45,901 nt of DNA from Cytophagaceae bacterium UBA6715 (GTDB taxonomy: Bacteria; Bacteroidota; Bacteroidia; Cytophagales; Spirosomataceae): assembly GCA_002454335.1 (NCBI GenBank), contig DKIP01000012.1:29480-75380 (forward strand), written 5' to 3'. The stretch's first letter is position 1. Every line of letters starts with the position of its first letter. The notes below the pieces were generated by a model, which saw nothing but the letters and a program-made list of their open reading frames with translations, had not been told where the DNA came from and ran no database searches. A program made the translations under genes and the position numbers. This document shows positions 7,033 through 15,113 of this stretch, piece by piece.

Positions 7033-8598
7033 CTATTTTCCTACTAAATAGGCTACTGGAATTATGCATTCTTCTAGCGAAATGCCACCGTGTTGAAAGG
7101 TATTGCGGTAGTGGTTGACATATTGATTATAATTGTTTGGATAGGCAAACATGTAATCCTCTTTCGCAAATACGTACGAGGTGGAGACATTGGGTTTTGG
7201 TAAAAATAATTGTTCAGGTTTACGGCAAACCAACATTTTACTAGAGGCATCCCAGTTTAAATTTTTCCCTTGTTTATAGCGTAAATTCGTGTTTGTATTG
7301 CGATCTCCGATAATTTTAATTGGGTTTTGTACGCGAATCATGCCATGATCTGTGGTAATGATCACCCGCCCTTTTTTCTCAGCAATGCGCTTCAAGAAAT
7401 CGAATAGAGGGGAATGCTGGAACCAACTCGCCGTTAGGCTACGATATGCGGATTCATCGGGTGCTAATTCCTTAATCATGGCCATGTCGGTCCGTGCATG
7501 GGATAGCATATCTACGAAATTATACACAATAACATTTAATTGATTGGTTAATAATTTGTTGAAATTATCGACCAATTGCTTCCCTTGATATTGGTGAACA
7601 ATTTTATGATAGGATGCCTTTGCATCGATTCGTAGGCGTTTTAATTGTTCATTTAAATAGAATTCCTCATATTGATTATAGCCCTCTTCATCTTCTGAAT
7701 CTCCTAAATCAAATACCCATTTATCCGGATAATTTTTTTGTATTTCCATTGGCATCATGCCTGCAAATATGGAGTTTCGCGCATAAGCCGTTGTGGTAGG
7801 TAAAATGGAATAATAGGTTTTTTCATCTTCTACCTGAAAGTAATCTTGGATGAATAATTCCAAGGTTTTCCATTGGTCATAACGTAGATTATCTACCAGA
7901 ATAAAGAATAATGGGGATTTGTCCTGGATGCGCGGGAAAACATGTTTACGCATCATTAAATGACTCAGAATAGGCGTATCGCTATTCGGTTTCTGTAACC
8001 AGGATTCATACGAATTCTCAATGAATTTGCTAAAATGAACATTGGCTTCTGATTTTTGATTAATTAGAACTTCTGACATCGATTTATTCTCTGTCTGGTC
8101 AATTTCGAGCTCCCAATAGGTTAATTTTTTATAGATTTCAGCCCATTCTTCCGCATTTAAATCATCTTGATATCGCATCGAAAGTTCCCGAAATTCTTGT
8201 TGGTAACTGAGATTTGTTTTCTCCTCTTCCAAGCGTTTTTTGTCAAATATACGCTTGACGGACAGTAGTAATTGGTTGGGATTCAGAGGTTTAATAAGAT
8301 AGTCGGCAATTTTAGATCCGATAGCATCTTCCATTAATTCTTCCTCTTCGGATTTGGTTATCATGATGACAGGAAGATTGGGGCGGATTTGTTTAATGGC
8401 AATTAACACTTCCAAGCCTGTCATTCCTGGCATGTTTTCATCCAAAAATAAGACGTCAAACTTTTGTTTATTCACGAGGTCCAAAGCATCCGCCCCAGAG
8501 TTCACAGCTGTTACCTGATAGCCTTTGTTTTCTAGGAATAATATGTAGGGAGTTAATAAATCAATTTCGTCGTCTGCCCAAAGAATGGAATAATTCAT
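7033..8598 (-). CDS. porX: PorX-type response regulator with PglZ domain (type IX secretion regulator)
   Basis: The start is set at the ATG at 8598 (MNYSILWADDE), giving 521 residues, close to known PorX proteins. Residues 1-120 are a receiver domain: acidic triad D9-D10-E11, phospho-acceptor D53 in FLDENMPG, switch T/K in MITKSE near 92. After a helical linker, residues from about 215 form a PglZ domain of the alkaline phosphatase superfamily: FFILVDNLRYDQ, the PTTTAYARNSIFAG segment with the nucleophile-like threonine, VDMLSHAR and ITTDHGMIRV as metal ligands. PorX of Porphyromonas and Flavobacterium is a zinc-dependent phosphodiesterase that regulates the type IX secretion system with PorY and SigP. 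Finding it here implies that the organism has a type IX system. No other por/gld genes are in the window. Confidence 0.9.
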   Translation of the reverse strand: MNYSILWADDEIDLLTPYILFLENKGYQVTAVNSGADALDLVNKQKFDVLFLDENMPGMTGLEVLIAIKQIRPNLPVIMITKSEEEELMEDAIGSKIADYLIKPLNPNQLLLSVKRIFDKKRLEEEKTNLSYQQEFRELSMRYQDDLNAEEWAEIYKKLTYWELEIDQTENKSMSEVLINQKSEANVHFSKFIENSYESWLQKPNSDTPILSHLMMRKHVFPRIQDKSPLFFILVDNLRYDQWKTLELFIQDYFQVEDEKTYYSILPTTTAYARNSIFAGMMPMEIQKNYPDKWVFDLGDSEDEEGYNQYEEFYLNEQLKRLRIDAKASYHKIVHQYQGKQLVDNFNKLLTNQLNVIVYNFVDMLSHARTDMAMIKELAPDESAYRSLTASWFQHSPLFDFLKRIAEKKGRVIITTDHGMIRVQNPIKIIGDRNTNTNLRYKQGKNLNWDASSKMLVCRKPEQLFLPKPNVSTSYVFAKEDYMFAYPNNYNQYVNHYRNTFQHGGISLEECIIPVAYLVGK

Positions 8599-8699
8599 GT
8601 TGTTAGTTTTATCACCTAAACGTATCAATAGGATTTTATTGCCTTTAAATCCTTAAAAATTGTTAATGCCAAAATGCTTTATAGCAGGTTAAATTTAAC

Positions 8700-8707
8700 T
8701 AAATTTG
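8700..8707 (+). promoter_or_regulatory. -7 box of the IscA-like/ppx operon
   Basis: TAAATTTG fits TAnnTTTG fully and lies 20 bases before the ATG at 8728. No good TTTG is found 19 bases upstream, so only the -7 element is supported. Confidence 0.4.
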
Positions 8708-8727
8708 TGCAGGCTATCATTGCATGT

Positions 8728-9024
8728 ATGTCAAATAATTCTCCGATTTTTTTCTCTCAAATTGCGCACGAAAATCTTGTTGCACTTGTTCAGCAAGGTA
8801 AAATGCCAGAACCCTATTTACGGGTAGGCATGCGCGGAGGTACTTGTGGAGGAACCTATGTTTTAGGTTTTGATCAAAAAACGGAGTTTGATGAGGAATA
8901 CATAATACAAGATATTCCGGTTGTTATTGATAAAAGGCAATTATTATTTGTCTTAGGTACTGAAATTAGCTTCGAGCCAAGTGCCAATGGATTCTATTTA
9001 CACAAACCTAATCCCGCTTTATGA
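8728..9024 (+). CDS. HesB/IscA-family protein lacking the C-terminal cysteine pair
   Basis: The ATG at 8728 yields 98 residues starting MSNNSPIFFSQIAHENL; the upstream in-frame ATG at 8674 gives an implausible extension overlapping the promoter box. The central LRVGMRGGTCGGTYVLGFD (31-49) and the IPVVIDKRQLLFVLGTEISFE segment match A-type iron-sulfur carrier proteins. Only one cysteine (C40) is present: the C-terminal CGC that completes the cluster ligands in IscA/SufA is absent and the chain ends HKPNPAL. The protein therefore probably does not carry a cluster in the standard way. The canonical paralogue is at 44437-44763. It overlaps ppx by the ATGA at 9021-9024, so the two are translationally coupled. 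Confidence 0.75.
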   Translation: MSNNSPIFFSQIAHENLVALVQQGKMPEPYLRVGMRGGTCGGTYVLGFDQKTEFDEEYIIQDIPVVIDKRQLLFVLGTEISFEPSANGFYLHKPNPAL

Positions 9025-9920
9025 AATTCGCTGCGATAGATATCGGTTCCAATGCTGCACGTTTACAAATTTCCAGTGTCCTGGAAAATGACGGGATGAT
9101 GAGTTATAAGCGGGTTGAATATGTGCGTTTTGCTCTGCGTTTAGGACATGATGTTTTTAGTCATGGCTCAATTTCTCCCGAATCTGAAGTTCGGGTGTTT
9201 AAATTATTACATGCGTATAAATTATTGATGGATTTGCACGAAGTGCAAGATTATGCCATTTGCGCAACTTCTGCGATGCGGGAAGCTTCGAATTCTGCTG
9301 AGCTCGTGACGCGGATACACAAAATTTTAGATATGAAAATTCAAATCATTGATGGTGCTCGAGAAGCCGAATTAATCAATGATGTAGTGGTAAAATCCTT
9401 GAACCCAAAAAAGAATTATTTGCATATCGATGTAGGTGGCGGTTCAACCGAATTAAATTTTTATCGAAATCAAGAAAAATTTGCTTCTAAATCCTTCAAG
9501 ATTGGTTCTGTTCGATTGTTAGAAGGAAAAGAAAAAGAGGGTGATTGGGACAAAATGAAGAAATGGATCTCGCTTCAAATGGAATCACTTAGAGGTCCTG
9601 TTTATGCTGTTGGAACGGGAGGGAACATCAGTAAGTTATATAATTTATCCACCCAGGTGAGCGAAGATAAGACGATGGGAATTCAAGAGTTACAGCGAAT
9701 TGCCGACTATATTAGTTCCTATTCCTATGAAGAGCGCGTGAATAAATTGCGCTTAAACACTGACCGTGCGGATGTCATCGTTCCAGCGGCTTCCATATAT
9801 TTGACTGCTATGGGTTTAGCTGGATGTCAAACAATCTTTGTTCCCGATTTGGGCTTGAAAGATGGTATTATTCAAATGTTGCACGAAAGGATGCAACAAC
9901 GTAAAAGATCAATTAGCTAA
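9021..9920 (+). CDS. Ppx/GppA family exopolyphosphatase
   Basis: The 299-residue protein is a one-unit Ppx/GppA phosphatase of the ASKHA fold. Diagnostic motifs are AAIDIGSNAARLQI (residues 4-17), ICATSAMREASN near 82, the catalytic-type glutamate in DGAREAELI near 112, HIDVGGGSTELNFY near 136 and GTGGNISKLYNL near 197. It is expected to hydrolyse polyphosphate and/or the pppGpp 5' phosphate in the cytoplasm, and so to link phosphate storage to stress signalling. It lacks the C-terminal HD-like domain of long GppA proteins, as is normal for short Bacteroidota forms. Its last 12 bases overlap the convergent gene at 9909-10799. Confidence 0.88.
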   Translation: MKFAAIDIGSNAARLQISSVLENDGMMSYKRVEYVRFALRLGHDVFSHGSISPESEVRVFKLLHAYKLLMDLHEVQDYAICATSAMREASNSAELVTRIHKILDMKIQIIDGAREAELINDVVVKSLNPKKNYLHIDVGGGSTELNFYRNQEKFASKSFKIGSVRLLEGKEKEGDWDKMKKWISLQMESLRGPVYAVGTGGNISKLYNLSTQVSEDKTMGIQELQRIADYISSYSYEERVNKLRLNTDRADVIVPAASIYLTAMGLAGCQTIFVPDLGLKDGIIQMLHERMQQRKRSIS

Positions 9921-10799
9921 GCGGTATAATACCCCCATCGAAAGTATTTGAGAGAACTGCCAATTGGGGTCTTGATCATAATCTTTGAATAGTACAGCTT
10001 GTAAGTTCGTGCTGACGTATTTGTTAACTTTCATCGTAAAATTCGCATCCAATCGATGTACGATTCCATTCGAATAACCCATTCGAAAATAATCAACCAA
10101 TGCTGAATAACGCGCTTTCATGTTGATGTTTTGAAAGACATCTTTCTCGATGTTCATCAAGTATTGAAAAACGAATTGATTACGAATATTATCACCGGGT
10201 TTTTCTAAACCGAACAATCCTGCATTGGAAATACGTTCATCAAAAACAAAGGTTTGCCGTAAACTGCCTACACCTATTCGTGTGTAAAATGACTTGTCTG
10301 GGTGGAATTCAAAACCCATCGAAGAAGTCAGATAGGCTGGTGCGAAGATATTGGACACCAATGAATCAACCGGCACACCCAATGAATTCTTTTTGCCATA
10401 TTCAAAACCTTGAAAAAACTGCGAGGAAAAGTTAGTTGATCCATAAAAATCCCATTTAGGACTAATACGATAACCTGCTTTAAACTCATAGAAAATGCGG
10501 TCTACATTTTTTCGAAGGCTTTGTGTTCTGTTTTGGAGAAAACCCACTTGTAGGTTTAAATCACTATTCAAGCGCCAATTATTGTTGATCACTTTAGCTG
10601 AATGATTTAAAAACCAACCTATCGCAAATGTATTTGTACCCCCACCTTTCCAGTTGTCAGAAAAACTCGATTGGTTGATATTAATGCCCGTGTTAAAATC
10701 CTTTTTCCATTTGCTCGCCAAGCTGTCAGCTACTACTTCCGCTTTCAGCGCATGTAGACTCGTACAAACTAGTGCCAAAAAAAGAAATCTTTGCATCAT
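9909..10799 (-). CDS. DUF3078-like outer membrane beta-barrel protein
   Basis: The ATG at 10799 gives 296 residues with a signal peptide (MQRFLFLALVCTSLHALKAE). The mature part alternates polar and aromatic residues in amphipathic strands. It has the family opening WKKDFNTGININQSSFSDNW, then KGGGTNTFAIGWFLNHS, SDLNLQVGFLQN and YEFKAGYRISPKWDFYGSTN. This layout corresponds to DUF3078, a Bacteroidota outer membrane barrel of unknown function (recalled from memory, not searched). It ends in the aromatic-rich MGVLYRLAN. It is convergent with and overlaps the end of ppx by 12 bases. Confidence 0.75.
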   Translation of the reverse strand: MMQRFLFLALVCTSLHALKAEVVADSLASKWKKDFNTGININQSSFSDNWKGGGTNTFAIGWFLNHSAKVINNNWRLNSDLNLQVGFLQNRTQSLRKNVDRIFYEFKAGYRISPKWDFYGSTNFSSQFFQGFEYGKKNSLGVPVDSLVSNIFAPAYLTSSMGFEFHPDKSFYTRIGVGSLRQTFVFDERISNAGLFGLEKPGDNIRNQFVFQYLMNIEKDVFQNINMKARYSALVDYFRMGYSNGIVHRLDANFTMKVNKYVSTNLQAVLFKDYDQDPNWQFSQILSMGVLYRLAN

Positions 10800-10830
10800 A
10801 AACACAAATGTACAAAAAGGTTTGTCCTAA

Positions 10831-11727
10831 TTAATCTGTCTTGTCGGCTTTTGCATACCAAATTTTCACTGTTGAATCAAAGTTTTCTCCCGGAGATAAG
10901 ATGCGTAAGCCGTCACCTGTATTGAATGCGTCTGTATTCGCAGACATCGGTTCAATCGCTACGCAGTTTCCATTTTCTGGGGCAAAAACAACTAAAAAGG
11001 GAAAGTCGATACTAGATTGTTCGATATACAACGATTCACTTTTCGACTTATTATAAAAATGAGTGATATGTTTTTCTATGGATTTTAAGCGAAAAACATT
11101 GTCTAATATTTCTTCGCCTAGATTCACGCCCGTACTTGCATCGTAGTTTTCCTCACGCAAAGGAATCATTTGGCTATCAGAATGAAATTTACTGACAGAA
11201 TCAAAACGAATGCTCCAGTCAGCAAGATTCCCTTCGGTTAAATTGAAATAGGGATGCCAACCGCAAGCAAAGGGCATGTTGCCTTCTCCTGTATTTTTTG
11301 CGGTCATGCGCAATTGGAATATATTCTCTTCTGTGAATGAATATGTTAATTGCATCTCAAAAGGAAAGGGATAGGCTTTTTCTTCGGCAGTATATCGATA
11401 GCTTAAAGTAGCTTTGGAATTTTCTTGGCTTATTTCAAAAGGTTTGCGCGCCAAAAGTCCATGAATCGCATTGCCTAAATTAGGCTCATTGATGGGTAAT
11501 TGATAATTTCTCCCTTCAAAGGAATAATTCCCATTTCGAACGCGATTTACCCAAGGGCTCAGTAAAGCACTGGGGTGATAAGGATTTTCATTGTTGGCAA
11601 ATTTATCCGCAAAAGGTATATCGATGACGTTGCCATCCCAATTTAAATGTGTCAACATACCGCCATATGCAGGTATGATTTCAAAAAAAGCGGATTGATC
11701 AGGACTTTGAATGCGTACTATTTCCAT
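10831..11727 (-). CDS. Aldose 1-epimerase family protein
   Basis: The 298-residue protein is a galactose mutarotase-like beta-sandwich enzyme. GGMLTHLNWDG near residue 21, the catalytic-type histidine in AIHGLLARKPF near 89, the second histidine in CGWHPYFNLTEG near 160 and the catalytic glutamate in VAIEPMSANTDAFN near 261 are present. Such enzymes interconvert the alpha and beta anomers of hexoses in the cytoplasm; the exact sugar is not determined. Its first 10 bases overlap the end of the TIGR02757-like gene upstream, which implies cotranscription. Confidence 0.88.
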   Translation of the reverse strand: MEIVRIQSPDQSAFFEIIPAYGGMLTHLNWDGNVIDIPFADKFANNENPYHPSALLSPWVNRVRNGNYSFEGRNYQLPINEPNLGNAIHGLLARKPFEISQENSKATLSYRYTAEEKAYPFPFEMQLTYSFTEENIFQLRMTAKNTGEGNMPFACGWHPYFNLTEGNLADWSIRFDSVSKFHSDSQMIPLREENYDASTGVNLGEEILDNVFRLKSIEKHITHFYNKSKSESLYIEQSSIDFPFLVVFAPENGNCVAIEPMSANTDAFNTGDGLRILSPGENFDSTVKIWYAKADKTD

Positions 11728-12497
11728 ATTGTTTTTTCTTCAATGCCCATACCATAAAGGGCAAAATCATATTTGACTGGATCTTGCGGATCTAAAGCTC
11801 GCAAGGTATCTGTTAATTCCAATGCTTTTTTCCAGTTTGTTGGCCCTGGTTCTATCAATTGCAAGCTTTCCGCCGTTCGTAAGGCGTGCACATCCAGTGG
11901 GCACACTAATTGGTTTGGCTGAATTTTATTCCAAATGCCAAAATCAACACCCGCATCGTCTTTTCTGACCATCCAACGTAAAAACATGTTGATGCGTTTG
12001 CATGCTGAATTTTTGGCCGGGGATGCGATATGCTTTTGCGTTCGACCAGGTGCGAATTCATCATCGAAAAAACGTTCATAGAAGCGATTAATCGCTTGTT
12101 CAACGCTTGTTTCATCCGATTGATTAAGTCCTGCAAATGCATCCTCTAAGCTATTATGCGCCTGGTAATGCCTTTTGAAAAAGGAGATAAAATATAAGGC
12201 GTCGGTAGCATTGAAGGTTCGATGCTTGAATTTTTCAAAGCGTTTAAGGTCGCTTTCTTGATGATGCAAAATGAATTCATGGGGTACCCCATCCATGAAA
12301 TCAATTAATTCATGCGCTTTGGAGATGATCGTTTTTCGTTGGCCCCAAGCCAGCATCGACACCCAAAATCCCATGATTTCGATGTCTTGTTTCTTGGTGA
12401 ATAAATGTGGGATTTGAATAGGATCATGCTCAATGAACCGCACATGATTGAAAAATCGGAATTTTTCGTCCAGTAGTTTAATCACATGCGCTTCCAT
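11718..12497 (-). CDS. TIGR02757-like conserved protein
   Basis: The 259-residue protein matches the pattern of the TIGR02757 (DUF2400) family: HDPIQIPHLFTKKQDIEIMGFWVSMLAWGQRKTII at the N-terminus, a central KRINMFLRWMVRKDDAGVDFGIW and a terminal VKYDFALYGMGIEE. The family is widespread in Bacteroidota and is uncharacterised, though the helical arrangement with a late GMG motif has suggested a relation to helix-hairpin-helix DNA glycosylase-like folds; I treat that as tentative. It is followed by the overlapping aldose epimerase gene and preceded by the small membrane protein at 12501-12665 with a 3-base gap. Confidence 0.8.
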   Translation of the reverse strand: MEAHVIKLLDEKFRFFNHVRFIEHDPIQIPHLFTKKQDIEIMGFWVSMLAWGQRKTIISKAHELIDFMDGVPHEFILHHQESDLKRFEKFKHRTFNATDALYFISFFKRHYQAHNSLEDAFAGLNQSDETSVEQAINRFYERFFDDEFAPGRTQKHIASPAKNSACKRINMFLRWMVRKDDAGVDFGIWNKIQPNQLVCPLDVHALRTAESLQLIEPGPTNWKKALELTDTLRALDPQDPVKYDFALYGMGIEEKTIWK

Positions 12498-12500
12498 CGC

Positions 12501-12665
12501 TTATTTTCGATTGCCAAAGAATGCTAAAACGCGCGAAGGTAGCGATAATACCCAAACGGCTACTGTTACGACCAAGGAGAAGGCGGCAATAAACGGATAA
12601 GAAAGGATGAATAATACCTCAAATGCAACTGTTCCTGCTGTGATGGGTCTCTTACGTTTGGCCAT
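12501..12665 (-). CDS. Small membrane protein, 54 residues
   Basis: Reading the minus strand from the ATG at 12665 gives a 54-residue protein starting MAKRKRPITAGTVAFEVLF and ending FFGNRK. It has a basic N-terminus, one long or two short hydrophobic stretches (FILSYPFIAAFSLVV and TVAVWVLSLPS) and a basic C-terminus, as in small inner-membrane proteins. It sits 1 base after the stop-to-start junction with the LysM gene upstream and 3 bases before the TIGR02757-like gene, filling the only gap in an otherwise contiguous minus-strand run. That close packing supports it being a real gene. I do not recognise a family. Confidence 0.65.
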   Translation of the reverse strand: MAKRKRPITAGTVAFEVLFILSYPFIAAFSLVVTVAVWVLSLPSRVLAFFGNRK

Positions 12666-12666
12666 T

Positions 12667-13524
12667 TTATTGAACTAAATAGCTAATTTCTGCACGAATA
12701 CGTTTATCCACCGCATTTAATCTTTCAAATGCTTTAGGGGATAATTTGATGATTAATTTACTGTCAGTATTCGGTAAACGTCCAATTACTTTTACCCAAA
12801 TACTTTGTCCATTGGCCAAGTTTTTAACTAATACCAACGTTCCAATTGGGGCAGATTTATGCAAGGCTAAATATTTGCCTGAGTTGTCTGGTACGTCGAT
12901 TAATTCAGCCATACCTGTTTCAATCGTTTTACGCATGCCATTGGTATCTGTTTGTTCGGCAGCTACGGTTGGAGTTTTTGCTTCAACGTTTCCTTTGGCA
13001 GGTAGTAAAGCTGATTTGTCGATGGGTGTTGTAGTAGCTGGAGCGGCTACGATGAGTCGTTGGCCTTCCTTCAATACATCACTCGTTAAATTATTCCACT
13101 TACGAATTTCAGCCATAGTGACCTTATAAAGATTGGCTACAGTCAAAAGGCTTTGTTTCGCCGTTACGATATGAATACCATTATTTTTAGTGGGCTCGAC
13201 GGGAGTTGTAGGCTTTTCAACAGGTTTAGCCACATTGCCCAAGGTGTTCGTACTCTCGTCCAAATAGTGTAATGGGATGAATACCAATTCCCCCGAATTA
13301 ACCGGTATTTCGATTTCCGGGTTTACCTGTTTGAACTCGGTTAATGATAAGTTGAAGCGCTTCAATACGCTAAAAAGACTTTGTTTAGCCCCAATCTTAT
13401 ACACTAAATAAGTTTTATTGTTTTCCTTTTTGAGTCCCAAGGAATCAAGGCTATTGCTCATGCCATTGAATGCGCCTAATAGCATGAAAAACAGGATCGT
13501 ATAACGTATTTTATAAATCTGCAT
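12667..13524 (-). CDS. LysM-repeat protein with degenerate RlpA-like double-psi beta-barrel
   Basis: Start chosen at the ATG at 13524 (MQIYKIRYTILFFMLLGAF), a signal peptide; a GTG at 13539 is the alternative. The 285-residue protein has two LysM repeats (VYKIGAKQSLFSVLKRFNLS near 40 and HIVTAKQSLLTVANLYKVT near 118), which bind peptidoglycan, a proline/threonine-rich linker, and a C-terminal domain resembling the RlpA/DPBB lytic transglycosylase fold (LALHKSAPIGTLVLVKNLAN, near 219). The catalytic aspartate of the usual NDRGP motif is missing; the position reads IGRLP. It is therefore likely a non-catalytic cell-wall binding protein in the periplasm. It overlaps the upstream gene by 14 bases. 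Confidence 0.8.
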   Translation of the reverse strand: MQIYKIRYTILFFMLLGAFNGMSNSLDSLGLKKENNKTYLVYKIGAKQSLFSVLKRFNLSLTEFKQVNPEIEIPVNSGELVFIPLHYLDESTNTLGNVAKPVEKPTTPVEPTKNNGIHIVTAKQSLLTVANLYKVTMAEIRKWNNLTSDVLKEGQRLIVAAPATTTPIDKSALLPAKGNVEAKTPTVAAEQTDTNGMRKTIETGMAELIDVPDNSGKYLALHKSAPIGTLVLVKNLANGQSIWVKVIGRLPNTDSKLIIKLSPKAFERLNAVDKRIRAEISYLVQ

Positions 13525-14248
13525 AGATGAAAAGTTCACGTTTATCTTTGATGAAAAATAGCGTATTTTGGACGCATTGGAAGGTATGATAGCCCATTAA
13601 CTCACCTTCGGCTAGGGTCTCTAAAAACAGCGTATTGAATTCAAAATCACAAATTCTTAGCTGGTTTTTCCAAGCGTTCTCGTAAATATAATAAGAAAAT
13701 ATCAGCTTATTGGAGCCTTCCCAATAATCCATTCCTTTTCCGATTTTTTCCTGGAATTTTTGTTCGAAAAGCTTTTCGAATGCCTTAAATTCATCCTGAC
13801 TTTCCTCGAAATGCAAAGGTGATTCAGGCTTTTTGATTTCAGCTACGCGTTTTGAGATTTCTTTGGTGAATTTTCCTGTTTCGAGATCTACATACCCTTT
13901 TGAGGTGTTTAGGTAGGTATTTTCTAGGCCGACCCATTGGCTCAACTGGATGGCATATCGTCTTTCACCACTCGGGAAATCGTAAACCTCCAAACCTTCT
14001 ATTCCAGGATTGATGCCTTTGCGAAGTCTAAGGAATACACCACCTTCGGGTAGGCCGGTTAACCATTGTAATCCGTTCGGTATAGAAGGTATTTCTTGTA
14101 GTTCTTGCGTATGTAAATTCAAGCAAAAATTTGCCGATAAATCCGAGCCTCGTGTCTCAATCCACAACTGGGGGGTGATGCTCGTTCCCCAATAGCCTAG
14201 GCTCCACAGGGTGTCCGGAAATCGGTGATTGAATATTTTTCGCATCAT
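13511..14248 (-). CDS. DUF4905-like hypothetical protein
   Basis: The 245-residue protein has no signal peptide and no catalytic motif that I recognise. It starts MMRKIFNHRFPDTLWSLGYWG and alternates short beta segments (LWIETRG, FCLNLHTQEL, LEVYDFPSGE, LRICDFEFNTLFLETL, TLFFIKDKRELFIYADL), which resembles an incomplete beta-propeller. From memory the pattern fits DUF4905, found in Cytophagales; this was not verified by a search. It is divergent from kdsB (63 bases between the starts) and leads the minus-strand run down to the barrel protein at 9909. Confidence 0.6.
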   Translation of the reverse strand: MMRKIFNHRFPDTLWSLGYWGTSITPQLWIETRGSDLSANFCLNLHTQELQEIPSIPNGLQWLTGLPEGGVFLRLRKGINPGIEGLEVYDFPSGERRYAIQLSQWVGLENTYLNTSKGYVDLETGKFTKEISKRVAEIKKPESPLHFEESQDEFKAFEKLFEQKFQEKIGKGMDYWEGSNKLIFSYYIYENAWKNQLRICDFEFNTLFLETLAEGELMGYHTFQCVQNTLFFIKDKRELFIYADL

Positions 14249-14311
14249 TCAGAAAGCATCTTCGTCAATTATGTGCAAATTTGGGAAAATTTCGTCACTT
14301 ATATCATAACA

Positions 14312-15064
14312 ATGATGCACGATAAGAAAGTAATTGCCATTATTCCCGCTCGTTTCGCCTCCACTCGTTTTCCAGGTAAGCCTTTGGTAGATTTAGGTGG
14401 AAAGCCCATGATTCAGCGCACTTATGAGCGTGTTATGGCAGTTGAGGGTTGGCATCGCATAGTGATTGCTACAGACGATTTACAAATTAAACAAACGGCA
14501 GAAGCATTTGGCGCCGAGGTAATTATGACGCGTACTGATCATGTGTCAGGTACGGATCGTTGTGCTGAAGTTCTCAGCAAACTCAGCGATACCTTTGATT
14601 ATGTGGTAAATATTCAGGGGGATGAACCTTTTATTGAACCAGCTCAGTTAATGGAATTAGCTGAGGGATTTAAAACGAATGCGCCTATTTTGACGCTCAT
14701 TAAAAAAATTGTGGATGCTGATACGCTTTTTTCCATGAATACGCCCAAGGTTGTCGTAAATCAACGCGGTGAGGCTTTGTATTTTTCCCGACAAACCATT
14801 CCGCATCTCCGTGGAATTCCTGAAGAAGATTGGCTTTCGAATCACCGATTCTTTAAGCATATCGGTTTATATGCTTATCGTGCGGATATCTTGCAGGAAA
14901 TCAGTCGCTTACAGCCTGGTGTTCTCGAGTTAGCAGAATCCTTGGAACAATTGCGTTGGTTAGAAAATGGTTACACCATTCAAACGTTGGAAACGGAATA
15001 TGAAACGGTGGGAATTGATACACCGGAGGATTTGGTAAAAATCAAAAAAATGGGATTAGTTTAA
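14312..15064 (+). CDS. kdsB: 3-deoxy-manno-octulosonate cytidylyltransferase (CMP-KDO synthetase)
   Basis: I start at the ATG at 14312 (MMHDKKVIAIIPARFASTR), giving 250 residues, the normal KdsB length. An upstream ATG at 14225 would overlap the divergent gene and add 29 residues absent from the family. Motifs: PARFASTRFPGKPL (13-26), GGKPMIQRTYERV near 31, the nucleotide-binding IATDD near 55, VNIQGDEPFIEP near 96 and the metal-binding GIDTPEDL near the end. The enzyme activates KDO with CTP in the cytoplasm for lipopolysaccharide inner core synthesis. A CAAATTTG box at 14276-14283 could be its -7 element (7 of 8 matches). Confidence 0.93.
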   Translation: MMHDKKVIAIIPARFASTRFPGKPLVDLGGKPMIQRTYERVMAVEGWHRIVIATDDLQIKQTAEAFGAEVIMTRTDHVSGTDRCAEVLSKLSDTFDYVVNIQGDEPFIEPAQLMELAEGFKTNAPILTLIKKIVDADTLFSMNTPKVVVNQRGEALYFSRQTIPHLRGIPEEDWLSNHRFFKHIGLYAYRADILQEISRLQPGVLELAESLEQLRWLENGYTIQTLETEYETVGIDTPEDLVKIKKMGLV

Positions 15065-15098
15065 GCCTTTTTGAGTCCATCATATGAGGCTTTTGTGG

Positions 15099-15106
15099 TA
15101 TATTTG
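15099..15106 (+). promoter_or_regulatory. -7 box just upstream of metH
   Basis: TATATTTG is a full match to TAnnTTTG. With the spacing seen at the SRP RNA, transcription would start about 4 bases before the metH ATG at 15114. The best upstream TTG (15071-15073) is 25 bases away, longer than usual. Confidence 0.4.
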
Positions 15107-15113
15107 CAGGATT

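Noticed and set aside
14225..14311. N-terminal extension of kdsB from an upstream ATG
   Set aside because: It overlaps the divergent gene, contains the likely promoter and is absent from the KdsB family.
15065..15113. Cobalamin or SAM riboswitch before metH
   Set aside because: Only 49 bases separate kdsB and metH, too short for either class.
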